Part shown: one piece after another, positions 1 through 7,504 of the stretch
How the letters are laid out: each line of letters starts with the position of its first letter
How positions within the stretch are numbered: position 1 is the first letter of the stretch
Assembly: GCA_022570975.1 (NCBI GenBank)
Contig: JACZYS010000056.1
Span: forward strand, 1 to 11,895
Length of the DNA: 11,895 nt
Reading direction: 5' to 3'
DNA from: Candidatus Zixiibacteriota bacterium
GTDB taxonomy: Bacteria > Zixibacteria > MSB-5A5 > GN15 > FEB-12
The notes under the pieces: model-generated
What the model was told of the DNA's origin: nothing
Seen by the model: the letters and a program-made list of their open reading frames with translations, nothing else
Database searches by the model: none
Position numbers and translations under genes: made by a program

Positions 1-16
1 GCTTTCCTGATGGCGC

Positions 17-2428
17 TCACAGTCCATCTGGCTCAAATGGCCAGGCGTCGCGCCAGAGAGCTTGGGCTGTCGAACCGGGAACTGCGGGAACAGTCGCATA
101 CATTACAGTATCTCCCTCTGTACCGGGTTGGCAGTTACTTACTATAATATCAAATGAATCAACAGCAATCGCAATTCCGTCTGAGGCACTAAAGACCAAG
201 GAATATACTCCAGATTGAGCAAAAGTTGGTGAAAATACAAATCTTCCAGTTCCATCGCCATTATCAGTAAAATACATATTGTCTGCTAGTGGAGCCATAT
301 CTAAGATCAGAGAGTCTCCATCTGAATTAGATGCGGTGAACAGATAATCTATAGTATCACATTCAGTTATTTCAAAATCAGCAACCGGTTCAATTATAGG
401 AGGGAAATTTATATCTGATACAGTAATTGAAATTGTCTCTTGATCTGAACCACCATTTCCGTCTTCGACAAGAATAGTAGCTGTATATGTTCCTGCATCT
501 GCCGGGGTAGTAATCCATAAGAAGAGAATCATTCCGGCAATATTGGTGTCAACCAACTGCGCGTCTGAAGGGAGGTCAGTGTTTATCATTGAAAAATTAA
601 CTAAATCTCCATCGTCATCGGATGCAGTAATTACAAAAAAGAGGGAAGAACCCTCTTCAACAGATTTATCTCCGATTGGGTCTAAGACCGGATTACGGTT
701 TATCTCATTTACAGTAATATTGATTGTTACAGTGTCAACTACTTCGCCGTCAAAGGCGTAGAATGAAACTGGATGAATGCCAGCCTGATCAAAAGTAGGC
801 GTCCAACTAAAACTACCTGTATTGTCATTATTGTCAGTATATGATGCTCCTACAGCACCTTCGGTAGTCATTTGAACAATTTCACCATCTTCGTCAGTAG
901 CCATTACTGTAAATGCAAGATTGACACCTTCATCAACAGACATATCTGCAAGAGAGTCAATGACAGGTGGGCGGTTGACATTTGTTACGGTAATTGTAAT
1001 TAATTCAAATGCAGAGTCATCGGGAGTAAAAGCGGTATCAACGGCTGAGAAGATAACTTCATATACACCTGCATCGTCAAATGTTGGAGTCCAGCTAAAA
1101 TGACCCGTTCCGGTGCCATCATCAATAAATGAATATCCTACAGGTAAATCAGTAAAAGAAATTTTCATCAATGGAATATCACCGTCTCCATCGGTTGCCG
1201 AGAAGCTGAATTCCAATAGCATATTTTCTGCAACGGTTTTGTCTCCGATAGAATCCATTACCGGTTTGATATTGAAGCTGTTCACTGTTATTGAAATAAT
1301 TTCAGAGGTTGTATCTATTTGGTCAGTAGCAAAAAATGTCGCCGAATAAACTCCGCCATCACCGGAAAGAGGAGTCCAGTCAAAAGTTCCTGTGCCATCG
1401 CCGTTATCTGTGAAAGCAGAAGCGGCAGAGGCCGGCAAGTTGGAAGTTAGTCCGGTCACAAGAGTTTCACCGTCGGCATCTGTCGCCGAAATAGTGAAAG
1501 TTAACTGGACTGTTTCGTCTGTTGTCTTATTTCCAATAGCATCAAGTACGGGAGCGCGATTGACATTGACGACAGTAAAAACGACAGTCTCGCTGTCAGT
1601 TCCCCCTACACCGTCATTTGCAGCAAAAGTCGCACTATATTCTCCGGCGTCACTATAAGTAGGTGTCCAGCTAAAAGAACCGGTGCCATTGCCATTATCT
1701 GTAAAGTTTGCACCCGCAGGCAAATTTGAATTGACCATTGTTAATACTGGAACTTCGCCATCGTCATCGGTGGCCGCGACAGGAAAATTCAAGAGAACAT
1801 TTTCATCAATAGTCTTTGCGCCAATAAGACCCAAAACCGGATCTTTATTTGGCGTTGGTGCCAAAGGGTCAAAAATCGTAAAACAATGAGGTCCGTCCCA
1901 TGCAGGAACAATTGAGAAATTGTCAGATGACCATAACCAGGTGTTTGAAGGACGGTAAAATGCGCTGTCTACACATATTTGTTTTCCGTTATCTTCCGCT
2001 GAGAGAGGTCCAATATTTATGCTCCAAACAGTGTCATTGAACCCGTTTTCAAGCCCCGGTTCAAAAATTACAAATCCCCCAAACCCAATTGTATCTGCAT
2101 CTGCCCCAGTAATACTGAAAGAGTTGACAAAAATGCTACTCATCATCTGGCCGACACCGACAGTAATGGCTCCGGAATGAGCACCGGTTGTTGTATTCCA
2201 GGTGGCGCCCTGAGGTGAGTAAATCCTGAATCCGTTACTAAAGCCGGTTATCAGTTCTTCCTCGTTTTGCTGTAGGCGGAAAAGGAATGATATGGAATCG
2301 TTTACTTTTAAGGTATCGGTGTTGTACAACCCTGTCACAGCATCTAAAGTTATGCTGCTTTGCCCCCATGTGGAAACAGAAGCAAACATTAAGATGGTGA
2401 AGAACAAGGCAAGAGTTTTAAAACGCAT
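17..2428 (-). CDS. Secreted protein with six Ig/cadherin-like repeats
   Basis: This is an 803-residue protein, probably exported and acting at the cell surface by adhesion or scaffolding; no enzymatic motif is visible. Residues 1-22 form a signal peptide (charged MRFK, then a hydrophobic run, then Ser/Thr and WGQ). Residues 24-187 are a beta-rich domain I cannot name. Six repeats of about 90-100 residues follow, starting near 197, 293, 389, 488, 580 and 677. Each opens with PV(L/I/M)xxIGxK(T/S)xxE, has an acidic (A/S)(T/S)DxDG(E/D) turn and an 'FTDNGxGTGxFxWTP' strand, and ends like 'DAGxYxxxFxAxD'. This matches putative-Ig/cadherin-like domains with possible calcium ligands. The start is supported by AGGAG at 2437-2441, eight bases upstream. 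The C-terminus is odd: after the last repeat 'DTVMYATVPAVPGST' resembles the opening of another domain, but the frame stops about 20 residues later in G+C-rich sequence. A truncation or frameshift is possible. Confidence 0.85.
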   Translation of the reverse strand: MRFKTLALFFTILMFASVSTWGQSSITLDAVTGLYNTDTLKVNDSISFLFRLQQNEEELITGFSNGFRIYSPQGATWNTTTGAHSGAITVGVGQMMSSIFVNSFSITGADADTIGFGGFVIFEPGLENGFNDTVWSINIGPLSAEDNGKQICVDSAFYRPSNTWLWSSDNFSIVPAWDGPHCFTIFDPLAPTPNKDPVLGLIGAKTIDENVLLNFPVAATDDDGEVPVLTMVNSNLPAGANFTDNGNGTGSFSWTPTYSDAGEYSATFAANDGVGGTDSETVVFTVVNVNRAPVLDAIGNKTTDETVQLTFTISATDADGETLVTGLTSNLPASAASAFTDNGDGTGTFDWTPLSGDGGVYSATFFATDQIDTTSEIISITVNSFNIKPVMDSIGDKTVAENMLLEFSFSATDGDGDIPLMKISFTDLPVGYSFIDDGTGTGHFSWTPTFDDAGVYEVIFSAVDTAFTPDDSAFELITITVTNVNRPPVIDSLADMSVDEGVNLAFTVMATDEDGEIVQMTTEGAVGASYTDNNDNTGSFSWTPTFDQAGIHPVSFYAFDGEVVDTVTINITVNEINRNPVLDPIGDKSVEEGSSLFFVITASDDDGDLVNFSMINTDLPSDAQLVDTNIAGMILFLWITTPADAGTYTATILVEDGNGGSDQETISITVSDINFPPIIEPVADFEITECDTIDYLFTASNSDGDSLILDMAPLADNMYFTDNGDGTGRFVFSPTFAQSGVYSLVFSASDGIAIAVDSFDIIVSNCQPGTEGDTVMYATVPAVPGSTAQALWRDAWPFEPDGL

Positions 2429-2690
2429 TTAAAAAGCTCCTATGATATTGATGTTTAAAAAATTATTTTTCATTAGTTAAAATATGTTCAGTCAATTCTT
2501 TCATATAGAAAAAAACAGGAGTAGTCCTGCTCATAATTTTTTGCAAAAATAGACGGCCGGTGAAATTGTCTATCATATCTCATCTCCGACAGGTTTTTTA
2601 TCCTAAATGTACTATCCTCAAGTGTAGTAATTTCTTACTAATTTGGTTAGACCAAAAGACAGTTTCAGGGTATTAGTCCCAAAATCAAAT
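2429..2690 (-). promoter_or_regulatory. Long, hairpin-rich untranslated leader of the Ig-repeat gene
   Basis: This gene-free stretch lies between the vanZ-like gene and the Ig-repeat gene. If the promoter at 2697-2724 is used, it is transcribed as a leader of about 260 nt. Read on the minus strand it contains, in order, TTTGGT-CTA-ACCAAA (2656-2642), TAGTAA-GAAA-TTACTA (2640-2625, a perfect 6-bp stem with a GNRA-type loop), ATAGAC-N13-GTCTAT followed by TTTT (2573-2545), and CAGGA-CTAC-TCCTG followed by seven T (2529-2509). The last two look like weak intrinsic terminators placed before the start codon. No coding frame was found here. I do not recognise a known riboswitch class. A regulatory leader is inference from the stems and their order. 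Confidence 0.35.
2509..2529 (-). terminator. Weak Rho-independent terminator or attenuator hairpin
   Basis: On the minus strand CAGGA-CTAC-TCCTG forms a 5-bp stem with a 4-nt loop, followed directly by seven T. It could end transcripts coming from the vanZ-like gene, or act as an attenuator in the leader of the Ig-repeat gene, whose start codon is about 80 bases further on. The stem is short, so efficiency is doubtful. Confidence 0.4.
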
Positions 2691-2696
2691 TACCCA

Positions 2697-2724
2697 AATA
2701 TAAGAAATCGTTCCCAAAAGTCAA
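2697..2724 (-). promoter_or_regulatory. Candidate sigma70-type promoter for the Ig-repeat gene
   Basis: On the minus strand a TTGACT -35 (2724-2719) is separated by 16 bases from a TATATT -10 (2702-2697). Each box matches the consensus at five of six positions. It lies about 45 bases past the stop of the vanZ-like gene and would start transcription near 2690. No clearly better promoter was found nearer the gene. Confidence 0.4.
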
Positions 2725-2770
2725 TAGTTAGAAAGAATTTACAGCAGTTTCTATCCGCATAATCCTAATC

Positions 2771-3154
2771 TTATTGACTGTCTGAGAGCCCTTTCTGTTT
2801 TATGTGAAGCAAGATTAATACCAAAGAAGCACCAAAAAAATCGATCAATATGTCAAAAACATCAAAATACCTTCCCGGAACAAAATACTGGTATATTTCA
2901 TCAGCTATGGCAAAGAGAAAAAGAAAGAGAGAAGAGACAAAAAGCGTCCTGTTTTTGTTCTGTTTTAGGAGCTGAAAGTAGGAGCGATATGCCAAAAAAG
3001 CAAAAAGAGAATACTCTATAAAATGCGCAACCTTATCTGTGGCAATAAATTTCAGCGGTGGGAGAGAAAGATTTGGGATTGAAGAAATAGCCGCTACCAA
3101 TATGGCATAAAAAATAAATGGCAGGTGAAAGCTTATAAATGGTCTGCTTTTCAT
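2771..3154 (-). CDS. VanZ-like family membrane protein
   Basis: This 127-residue protein is hydrophobic, with four likely membrane segments at about residues 8-25, 46-61, 70-86 and 99-117. The conserved VanZ-like pattern is present: a 'DKVAHFIEY' block at 40-48 entering the second segment, then 'DEIYQYFVPGR' at 85-95 and an 'F(D)xxDxxxDxxGA' type block up to about 109. The length is usual for stand-alone VanZ-like proteins. The family is named after a teicoplanin-resistance accessory protein, but most members, including this one, have no established function. Nothing here points to antibiotic resistance. The ATG is chosen because the family aligns from the first residues. No Shine-Dalgarno precedes it, and a near-perfect promoter ends only five bases upstream. 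It is transcribed divergently from tilS. Confidence 0.85.
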   Translation of the reverse strand: MKSRPFISFHLPFIFYAILVAAISSIPNLSLPPLKFIATDKVAHFIEYSLFAFLAYRSYFQLLKQNKNRTLFVSSLFLFLFAIADEIYQYFVPGRYFDVFDILIDFFGASLVLILLHIKQKGLSDSQ

Positions 3155-3159
3155 AATTC

Positions 3160-3188
3160 ATTATAGATTCTTTTTTGAAATAATTCAA
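3160..3188 (-). promoter_or_regulatory. Promoter of the vanZ-like gene, possibly leaderless
   Basis: On the minus strand TTGAAT (3188-3183), a 17-base spacer and a perfect TATAAT (3165-3160) form a strong sigma70-type promoter. The ATG of the vanZ-like gene follows after only five bases, which places the expected start of transcription at about the A of the ATG. There is no ribosome binding site in between. Both facts fit a leaderless mRNA. Confidence 0.55.
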
Positions 3189-3258
3189 ATTGATTTCTCC
3201 CCTAATTGATAAAACTGGTCCTATGCTAAATAAACAATTTCTGCGTCTTTAATCCGGC

Positions 3259-3267
3259 TGGTATGAT
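3259..3267 (+). promoter_or_regulatory. Candidate extended -10 promoter for tilS
   Basis: TGG-TATGAT reads as an extended -10 element (TGn followed by a five-of-six -10 box). There is no convincing -35. It points toward tilS and would give a leader of about 160 nt containing the tandem repeat. This is a weak call made on motif alone. Confidence 0.25.
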
Positions 3268-3330
3268 TTTATCAATATTATTTGATGAGAAAAGAAAGAT
3301 AAGATGATTTCATACAAAAAATGTGCAAAA

Positions 3331-3378
3331 CATATCACATATGCTTAAACATATCACATATGCTTAAACATATCACAT
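3331..3378 (+). repeat. 19-bp direct tandem repeat, 2.5 copies, with internal palindromes
   Basis: The unit catatcacatatgcttaaa occurs at 3331-3349 and again, identically, at 3350-3368. A third copy begins at 3369 and diverges after ten bases into CACATGTG, itself a palindrome. Each full unit contains CATAT-CAC-ATATG, an inverted repeat with a 3-base centre. The array lies between the divergent vanZ-like and tilS genes, 55 bases upstream of the chosen tilS start. It could be a set of phased operators or a replication-slippage repeat. The sequence does not settle which. Confidence 0.8.
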
Positions 3379-3433
3379 GTGTCACATTAATCATCGGTTT
3401 GACTTGTCATATTCAATTGAGTTAATTGAAATT

Positions 3434-4828
3434 ATGTTAAAAAGGTTCAAAGATAATATCAGCAAATTCGCCTTAATTGAAATGAATGACTCAATACTGG
3501 TAGCTCTTTCCGGAGGACCGGATTCTGTTTGTCTACTCATGCTGTTGAACAATATAAAGAAACAATACCGGCTAAAACTTTTTCCCATATACATAAATCA
3601 TATGATTCGTCCGGAAGCTGCCAAAAAGGAGATAAAGTTCTGCAGGCAGCTTTGTAAAACGTTAAACCTACACCTAACTATCCAAGTTGTAAATATTCCA
3701 GAAATAGCAAAACTTGAGAAGATTTCCCTGGAGGACGCCGGAAGGAGGTTCAGATATAAGATTTTCAGTGAAATTCTATCGGAAGAAAAAATTGATAAGA
3801 TTGCTCTGGGGCATCATGCCGATGACAATGCTGAAACCGTTCTTTTCAGAATCTTCCGTGGTACCGGAATAAAAGGGTTAAGGGGGATTCCTGCAAAGAG
3901 AGGGAAAATTATTCGCCCGCTAATAAGTTTCAGAAAGTCTGATATATTTGACTTCCTCAAGAAAAATAAGCTTTCCTTTTGTAAGGACCAATCCAACAAG
4001 AGTTCGGAGTTTACTCGCAATTATATCAGGAATGAGCTGTTACCTGAGATTAGAAAAAGAATCAACCCGGAGGTGGTGTCTGCCCTAATAAACTTATCAG
4101 AAACCGCTGCAGAAGAGGATGAATACCTAGCTTCATTGACAGAGAAAGAAATTAAGAGATGCCTTTCAATAACCCCCGGAAGAAAATTTGAAATTAATCT
4201 GAACAAATTTAATTCTCTTCCCGGCTGGCAAAAGAAAAGAGTCATAAGATTCTGCCTTAGAGAACTCTCTGACCGGAAGAGTTTTCCCGACCGGCAAACG
4301 GTTGAAAGAATTCTTGACTTAATAATTTCTCCAAAAAGCTCAATCTCTTTGCCTTACAAACAGAGGGCAGAGTTGTCACAGCAGTCACTTTTTCTGTTTT
4401 CAGACAGGAAGATAGAATTTAATTTGGAGCTTATCATAAACAAACGCTCCCAGCTAAAAGAGCTGGATATATGGCTCAAAGCGTCCCAAATAAAATATCT
4501 GCCTAATAAATCGTCATTTAAAAGAATGTCCAGGGAGGTTTTTCTGGATTATAACAAGGTGATCTTTCCGCTGTTGATAAGAAATTCTAAACCGGGAGAT
4601 AAGTTTAAACCACTTGGCTCAAGCGGAAACAGGAAACTGTCCGATTACCTGATAGACAAAAAACTTCCGCGAGCTCTCAGAAACGAAATTCTGCTGGTTT
4701 GTGATCTTAAAGGAATTATTTGGTTATCCGGTTTTGAGATTGCTAATCGAGTAAAAATTGATAAATTGACTAAAAAGGTTTTGAAAATTGAATTTGATAA
4801 AAGAAGACATAAGAAAACTGCCGTTTGA
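3434..4828 (+). CDS. tilS: tRNA(Ile)-lysidine synthase TilS
   Basis: This cytoplasmic enzyme joins lysine to C34 of the tRNA-Ile2 anticodon (CAU) using ATP, which changes decoding from AUG to AUA and charging from Met to Ile. Residue numbers here count from the ATG at 3434 (464 aa, close to the 472 of the Bacillus protein). The P-loop pyrophosphatase motif SGGPDS is at 26-31. The family block GHHADDNAET at 126-135 has N where Q is usual. 'FRGTGIKGLRGI' at 141-152 and 'RPL' follow. A middle substrate-binding part comes next, and the TilS C-terminal domain runs from about 378 to 460 ('KPGDKFKPLG', 'KLSDYLID'). An in-frame ATG at 3377 would add 19 residues, but it lies inside the tandem repeat. 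Neither start has a clear ribosome binding site, so 3434 rests on family length. It is followed by hpt with a 41-base overlap. Confidence 0.95.
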   Translation: MLKRFKDNISKFALIEMNDSILVALSGGPDSVCLLMLLNNIKKQYRLKLFPIYINHMIRPEAAKKEIKFCRQLCKTLNLHLTIQVVNIPEIAKLEKISLEDAGRRFRYKIFSEILSEEKIDKIALGHHADDNAETVLFRIFRGTGIKGLRGIPAKRGKIIRPLISFRKSDIFDFLKKNKLSFCKDQSNKSSEFTRNYIRNELLPEIRKRINPEVVSALINLSETAAEEDEYLASLTEKEIKRCLSITPGRKFEINLNKFNSLPGWQKKRVIRFCLRELSDRKSFPDRQTVERILDLIISPKSSISLPYKQRAELSQQSLFLFSDRKIEFNLELIINKRSQLKELDIWLKASQIKYLPNKSSFKRMSREVFLDYNKVIFPLLIRNSKPGDKFKPLGSSGNRKLSDYLIDKKLPRALRNEILLVCDLKGIIWLSGFEIANRVKIDKLTKKVLKIEFDKRRHKKTAV

Positions 4829-5333
4829 GATTCTAATTGACCAGAAGACAATCTCAGAAAGAGTGGCAGAACTTGGCAGTGAAATTACAGCTGACTACAC
4901 CGGGAAGAAACTGGTTCTGCTTGGCGTTTTAAAAGGCTGTATTGTCTTCATGACTGATTTGATGAGAGAGATTGACCTGCTGCTGGAAATTGAGTTCATT
5001 TCCGCTTCATCTTACAAAACAGGAACGAAACAAGACTCAAATATGACAATTTCACCAGTATCTACCCTTTCACTGGCCGGGAAACATGTTTTGATTGTTG
5101 AGGGAATAGTGGACTCCGGCGATACTTCAGTTGCTATCATAGAAGAGATAGAGAAAATGGAACCGGCCTCACTTGAAATGGTTACTCTATTAGATAAGCC
5201 GACAAGTCACCGGAATAAGCTTGATATAAAATATAAAGGCTTTACTATTGGGAATAAATTTGTAATTGGTTACGGCTTGGACAACACTCAATTGTACCGG
5301 AACCTTCCTTTTATTGGAAAAGTTGCCGATTAA
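4788..5333 (+). CDS. hpt: Hypoxanthine phosphoribosyltransferase with variant PRPP motif
   Basis: This 181-residue cytoplasmic purine-salvage enzyme should make IMP/GMP from hypoxanthine/guanine and PRPP. Landmarks are LKG at 48-50 (pyrophosphate loop), SSY at 74-76 in the flexible loop, the PRPP motif VEGIVDSGDT at 104-113, DK at 136-137 (purine contact lysine) and FVIGYGLD at 158-165 before 'YRNLPFIG'. The usual motif is (V)ED(I/V)(I/V)D(T/S)G. Here the second acidic residue is Gly106 (codons GAG GGA), while the catalytic-base Asp109 is kept. The flexible loop also differs: K follows SSY where G is usual, and 'DSN' stands where 'SSG' is common. The start is a TTG at 4788 inside the end of tilS, with AAAAAGG nine bases upstream; a TTG at 4794 is an alternative. 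Translation is probably coupled to tilS. Identity is secure; full activity is less so. Confidence 0.93.
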   Translation: MNLIKEDIRKLPFEILIDQKTISERVAELGSEITADYTGKKLVLLGVLKGCIVFMTDLMREIDLLLEIEFISASSYKTGTKQDSNMTISPVSTLSLAGKHVLIVEGIVDSGDTSVAIIEEIEKMEPASLEMVTLLDKPTSHRNKLDIKYKGFTIGNKFVIGYGLDNTQLYRNLPFIGKVAD

Positions 5334-5346
5334 GTAGATATGGAAA

Positions 5347-5374
5347 CTTGCATTTAATAATGAATATATGCAAG
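5347..5374 (+). repeat. Perfect 7-bp inverted repeat upstream of ftsH
   Basis: CTTGCAT (5347-5353) and ATGCAAG (5368-5374) are perfect inverted copies separated by 14 bases, in the 135-base gap between hpt and ftsH. It could be an operator or an RNA hairpin. It is not the CIRCE heat-shock element, and no T run follows it, so it is not an obvious terminator. Confidence 0.4.
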
Positions 5375-5427
5375 AGAATTGTCGTATAACTAAGCGAGAC
5401 AGAAATTTTTGGAATTTGGAAATATTT

Positions 5428-5433
5428 TATAAT
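5428..5433 (+). promoter_or_regulatory. Candidate -10 box for ftsH
   Basis: A perfect TATAAT lies 36 bases upstream of the ftsH start, but no good -35 is found at 16-18 bases. It may be a secondary promoter giving ftsH its own expression apart from tilS-hpt. Confidence 0.3.
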
Positions 5434-5468
5434 TTGAACGATTTGAAGAAATAGAAGCTGGAGAATTT

Positions 5469-7424
5469 GTGAGTAATTTGGAAAATAATGATAATAAATT
5501 GAATAATCAGAACAAGAAGGATAAAGACAAAGAGCCAATGGGCTGGAAAGGTGCCAGCAAGTCACTCGTGTTTTGGGTGGGGCTGTTTATTATGGTCACT
5601 TTGATGTTTACCTGGTTCAATAATTTGAATCAGGAAGGAACAGAGATTACCTACTCAGAATTCTTGACTGAACTTGAAAACGGAAATATTGAGGAAGTCT
5701 CTTTTACCGATCAGGAACTGGATGGTAAACTAAAAGATGCCCGCAATTTTCTCTCAACAAATTCTTCCACCCAATATACAAAATTTAGAACCAGAATCCC
5801 CTTTCCGGATATTAACTATGATTTGGTAACAAGAATTGAAAAAGCAGATGTAAGTATTGTTGTCAAGACGCGAAGTATTGATTTTATATCTGTCCTGTTG
5901 TCTTCGGCACCCTGGATAATTCTTATCTTAATCTGGCTCTTTTTTATCAGGCAAATGCAGGGGGCCGGAGGAGGAGCCAAAGGGCTTTTCTCTTTTGGAA
6001 AAAGCAAGGCCAAGCTGATAACCGATGAACGTCCCAAAGTTACTTTCGATGATGTGGCCGGAGTTGTTGAAGCCAAAGAAGAGCTTGAAGAAATTATAGA
6101 TTTTCTCAGAGAGCCGGCCAAATTTCAAAAATTGGGCGGCAAAATCCCAAAAGGAGCTCTCCTTTTAGGTGCTCCCGGTACAGGCAAAACTCTTTTAGCC
6201 AGAGCTGTTGCCGGTGAGGCCGATGTTCCCTTTTTCTCCATGTCAGGTTCAGATTTTGTGGAGATGTTTGTCGGGGTTGGTGCCAGCCGGGTAAGAGATC
6301 TCTTTGAGCAGGGGAAAAAGAATGCCCCTTGTATAATCTTTATTGATGAAATTGACGCTGTCGGGCGCCATCGCGGAACCGGTCTTGGCGGTGGGCATGA
6401 TGAAAGAGAGCAAACTTTAAACCAGCTTTTAGTTGAGATGGATGGATTTGAGTCAAACGAAGGAGTCATTTTAATTGCCGCTACCAACCGTCCCGATGTT
6501 TTAGACCCGGCACTATTAAGACCGGGGAGATTTGACCGGCAGATTGTGGTTGCTAATCCTGATGTCAGAGGGCGCGAAGGGATTTTAAAAGTCCATGTCA
6601 AAAAACTTAAACTCGCAGATGATGTTGACCTTGCCATTTTAGCCCGCGGTACTCCCGGCATGACCGGGGCTGACCTGGCCAATATGGTAAACGAAGCCGC
6701 CCTGTTAGCTGCCAGAGGCAACAAGGAAAACGTGGCTATGGAAGATTTTGAAGAGGCCAAAGATAAAGTAATGATGGGCTCGGCCAGAAAATCACTGGTC
6801 ATTACTGAAAAAGAGAAAAATATGATTGCCTATCACGAAGCCGGCCATACTCTGGTAGCAAAATTTCTTCCCAAAGCTGATCCTATTCACAAAGTTACAA
6901 TTATTCCACGAGGCATGGCTCTTGGTGTAACTCATTCTCTTCCGATTGATGAAACCCACACCCACTCCAAAGAATACTTAGAAGCCACTCTGGCCGTGCT
7001 CATGGGTGGAAGAGTGGCAGAGCTTTTAGTCTTAAACCAGCTTGACACCGGAGCCGGAAATGATTTGGAAAGAGCTACAAAATTGGCTCGTAAAATGGTT
7101 TGCAGTTGGGGGATGTCTGAAAAAATCGGACCGCTGACATTTGGCAAAACAGAAGAGCATATGTTTTTGGGGAAAGAGATTCAGAAATCAACAAACTATT
7201 CTGAAGCCACTGCCCAGCTGATTGACAGTGAAATGCGCTTATTTGTAGAGAATGCAGAAAAAACCGCAACTGAAATCATCTCCAAGAATATTAGCAAGCT
7301 GCATGATTTGGCCAGTGCTCTTTTAGAAAGAGAGATTTTGGATTCCAATGAGGTAGATAAAATTATTGGACGTTCGTCCGGTAATGTTGAAAAAGTGGAA
7401 AAATCTGTCCGTTCTCAGAAGTAG
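5469..7424 (+). CDS. ftsH: ATP-dependent zinc metalloprotease FtsH
   Basis: This membrane-anchored hexameric AAA+ protease degrades misassembled membrane proteins and short-lived regulators. It has 651 residues, a normal length. A polar N-terminus (1-30) leads to membrane segment 1 (about 32-50), then the extracytoplasmic FtsH domain, then segment 2 (about 141-161). The AAA module has Walker A GAPGTGKT at 234-241, the pore motif MFVGVGAS at about 266-273, Walker B IIFIDEID at 289-296, and the second region of homology ending in RPGRFDR at 351-357. The peptidase has HEAGH at 456-460 (zinc ligands and catalytic Glu), and Asp532 in 'GAGNDLE' is the third zinc ligand. All key residues are present. 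Translation starts at a GTG with GGAG (5460-5463) five bases upstream. It follows hpt, as in many bacteria, and ends at a strong terminator. Confidence 0.98.
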   Translation: MSNLENNDNKLNNQNKKDKDKEPMGWKGASKSLVFWVGLFIMVTLMFTWFNNLNQEGTEITYSEFLTELENGNIEEVSFTDQELDGKLKDARNFLSTNSSTQYTKFRTRIPFPDINYDLVTRIEKADVSIVVKTRSIDFISVLLSSAPWIILILIWLFFIRQMQGAGGGAKGLFSFGKSKAKLITDERPKVTFDDVAGVVEAKEELEEIIDFLREPAKFQKLGGKIPKGALLLGAPGTGKTLLARAVAGEADVPFFSMSGSDFVEMFVGVGASRVRDLFEQGKKNAPCIIFIDEIDAVGRHRGTGLGGGHDEREQTLNQLLVEMDGFESNEGVILIAATNRPDVLDPALLRPGRFDRQIVVANPDVRGREGILKVHVKKLKLADDVDLAILARGTPGMTGADLANMVNEAALLAARGNKENVAMEDFEEAKDKVMMGSARKSLVITEKEKNMIAYHEAGHTLVAKFLPKADPIHKVTIIPRGMALGVTHSLPIDETHTHSKEYLEATLAVLMGGRVAELLVLNQLDTGAGNDLERATKLARKMVCSWGMSEKIGPLTFGKTEEHMFLGKEIQKSTNYSEATAQLIDSEMRLFVENAEKTATEIISKNISKLHDLASALLEREILDSNEVDKIIGRSSGNVEKVEKSVRSQK

Positions 7425-7454
7425 CTAAGGTAGTTACACATTTGCATAAATTAG

Positions 7455-7491
7455 AACCGGTTAGTTTCTTGATAAACTGACCGGTTTTTTT
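7455..7491 (+). terminator. Strong intrinsic terminator of tilS-hpt-ftsH
   Basis: AACCGGTTAGTTT (7455-7467), loop CTTGAT, then AAACTGACCGGTT (7474-7486) pair over 13 bp with one G-U wobble. The right arm runs into an unbroken stretch of seven T (7485-7491). It begins about 30 bases after the ftsH stop. Confidence 0.92.
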
Positions 7492-7504
7492 GAGCCAGTC
7501 TGTT

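Noticed and set aside
543..1889. Several open plus-strand frames of 60-90 codons inside the Ig-repeat gene
   Set aside because: They lie antisense to one continuous 803-codon gene with clear domain repeats. Their similarity to each other only mirrors the repeats on the other strand.
2771..3154. Antibiotic resistance gene (vanZ)
   Set aside because: Only the broad VanZ-like family fold is present. No other van genes are nearby, so a resistance role is unsupported.
3331..3378. Possible CRISPR array
   Set aside because: The 19-bp units are directly adjacent without spacers, and no cas genes are present.
3377..3433. Upstream in-frame ATG for tilS at 3377
   Set aside because: It falls in the third copy of the tandem repeat, lacks a ribosome binding site, and would give TilS an N-terminal extension not usual for the family.
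6125..6802. A 225-codon minus-strand frame opposite ftsH
   Set aside because: It is antisense to the highly conserved AAA module, has no recognisable domain, and follows from the codon bias of ftsH.
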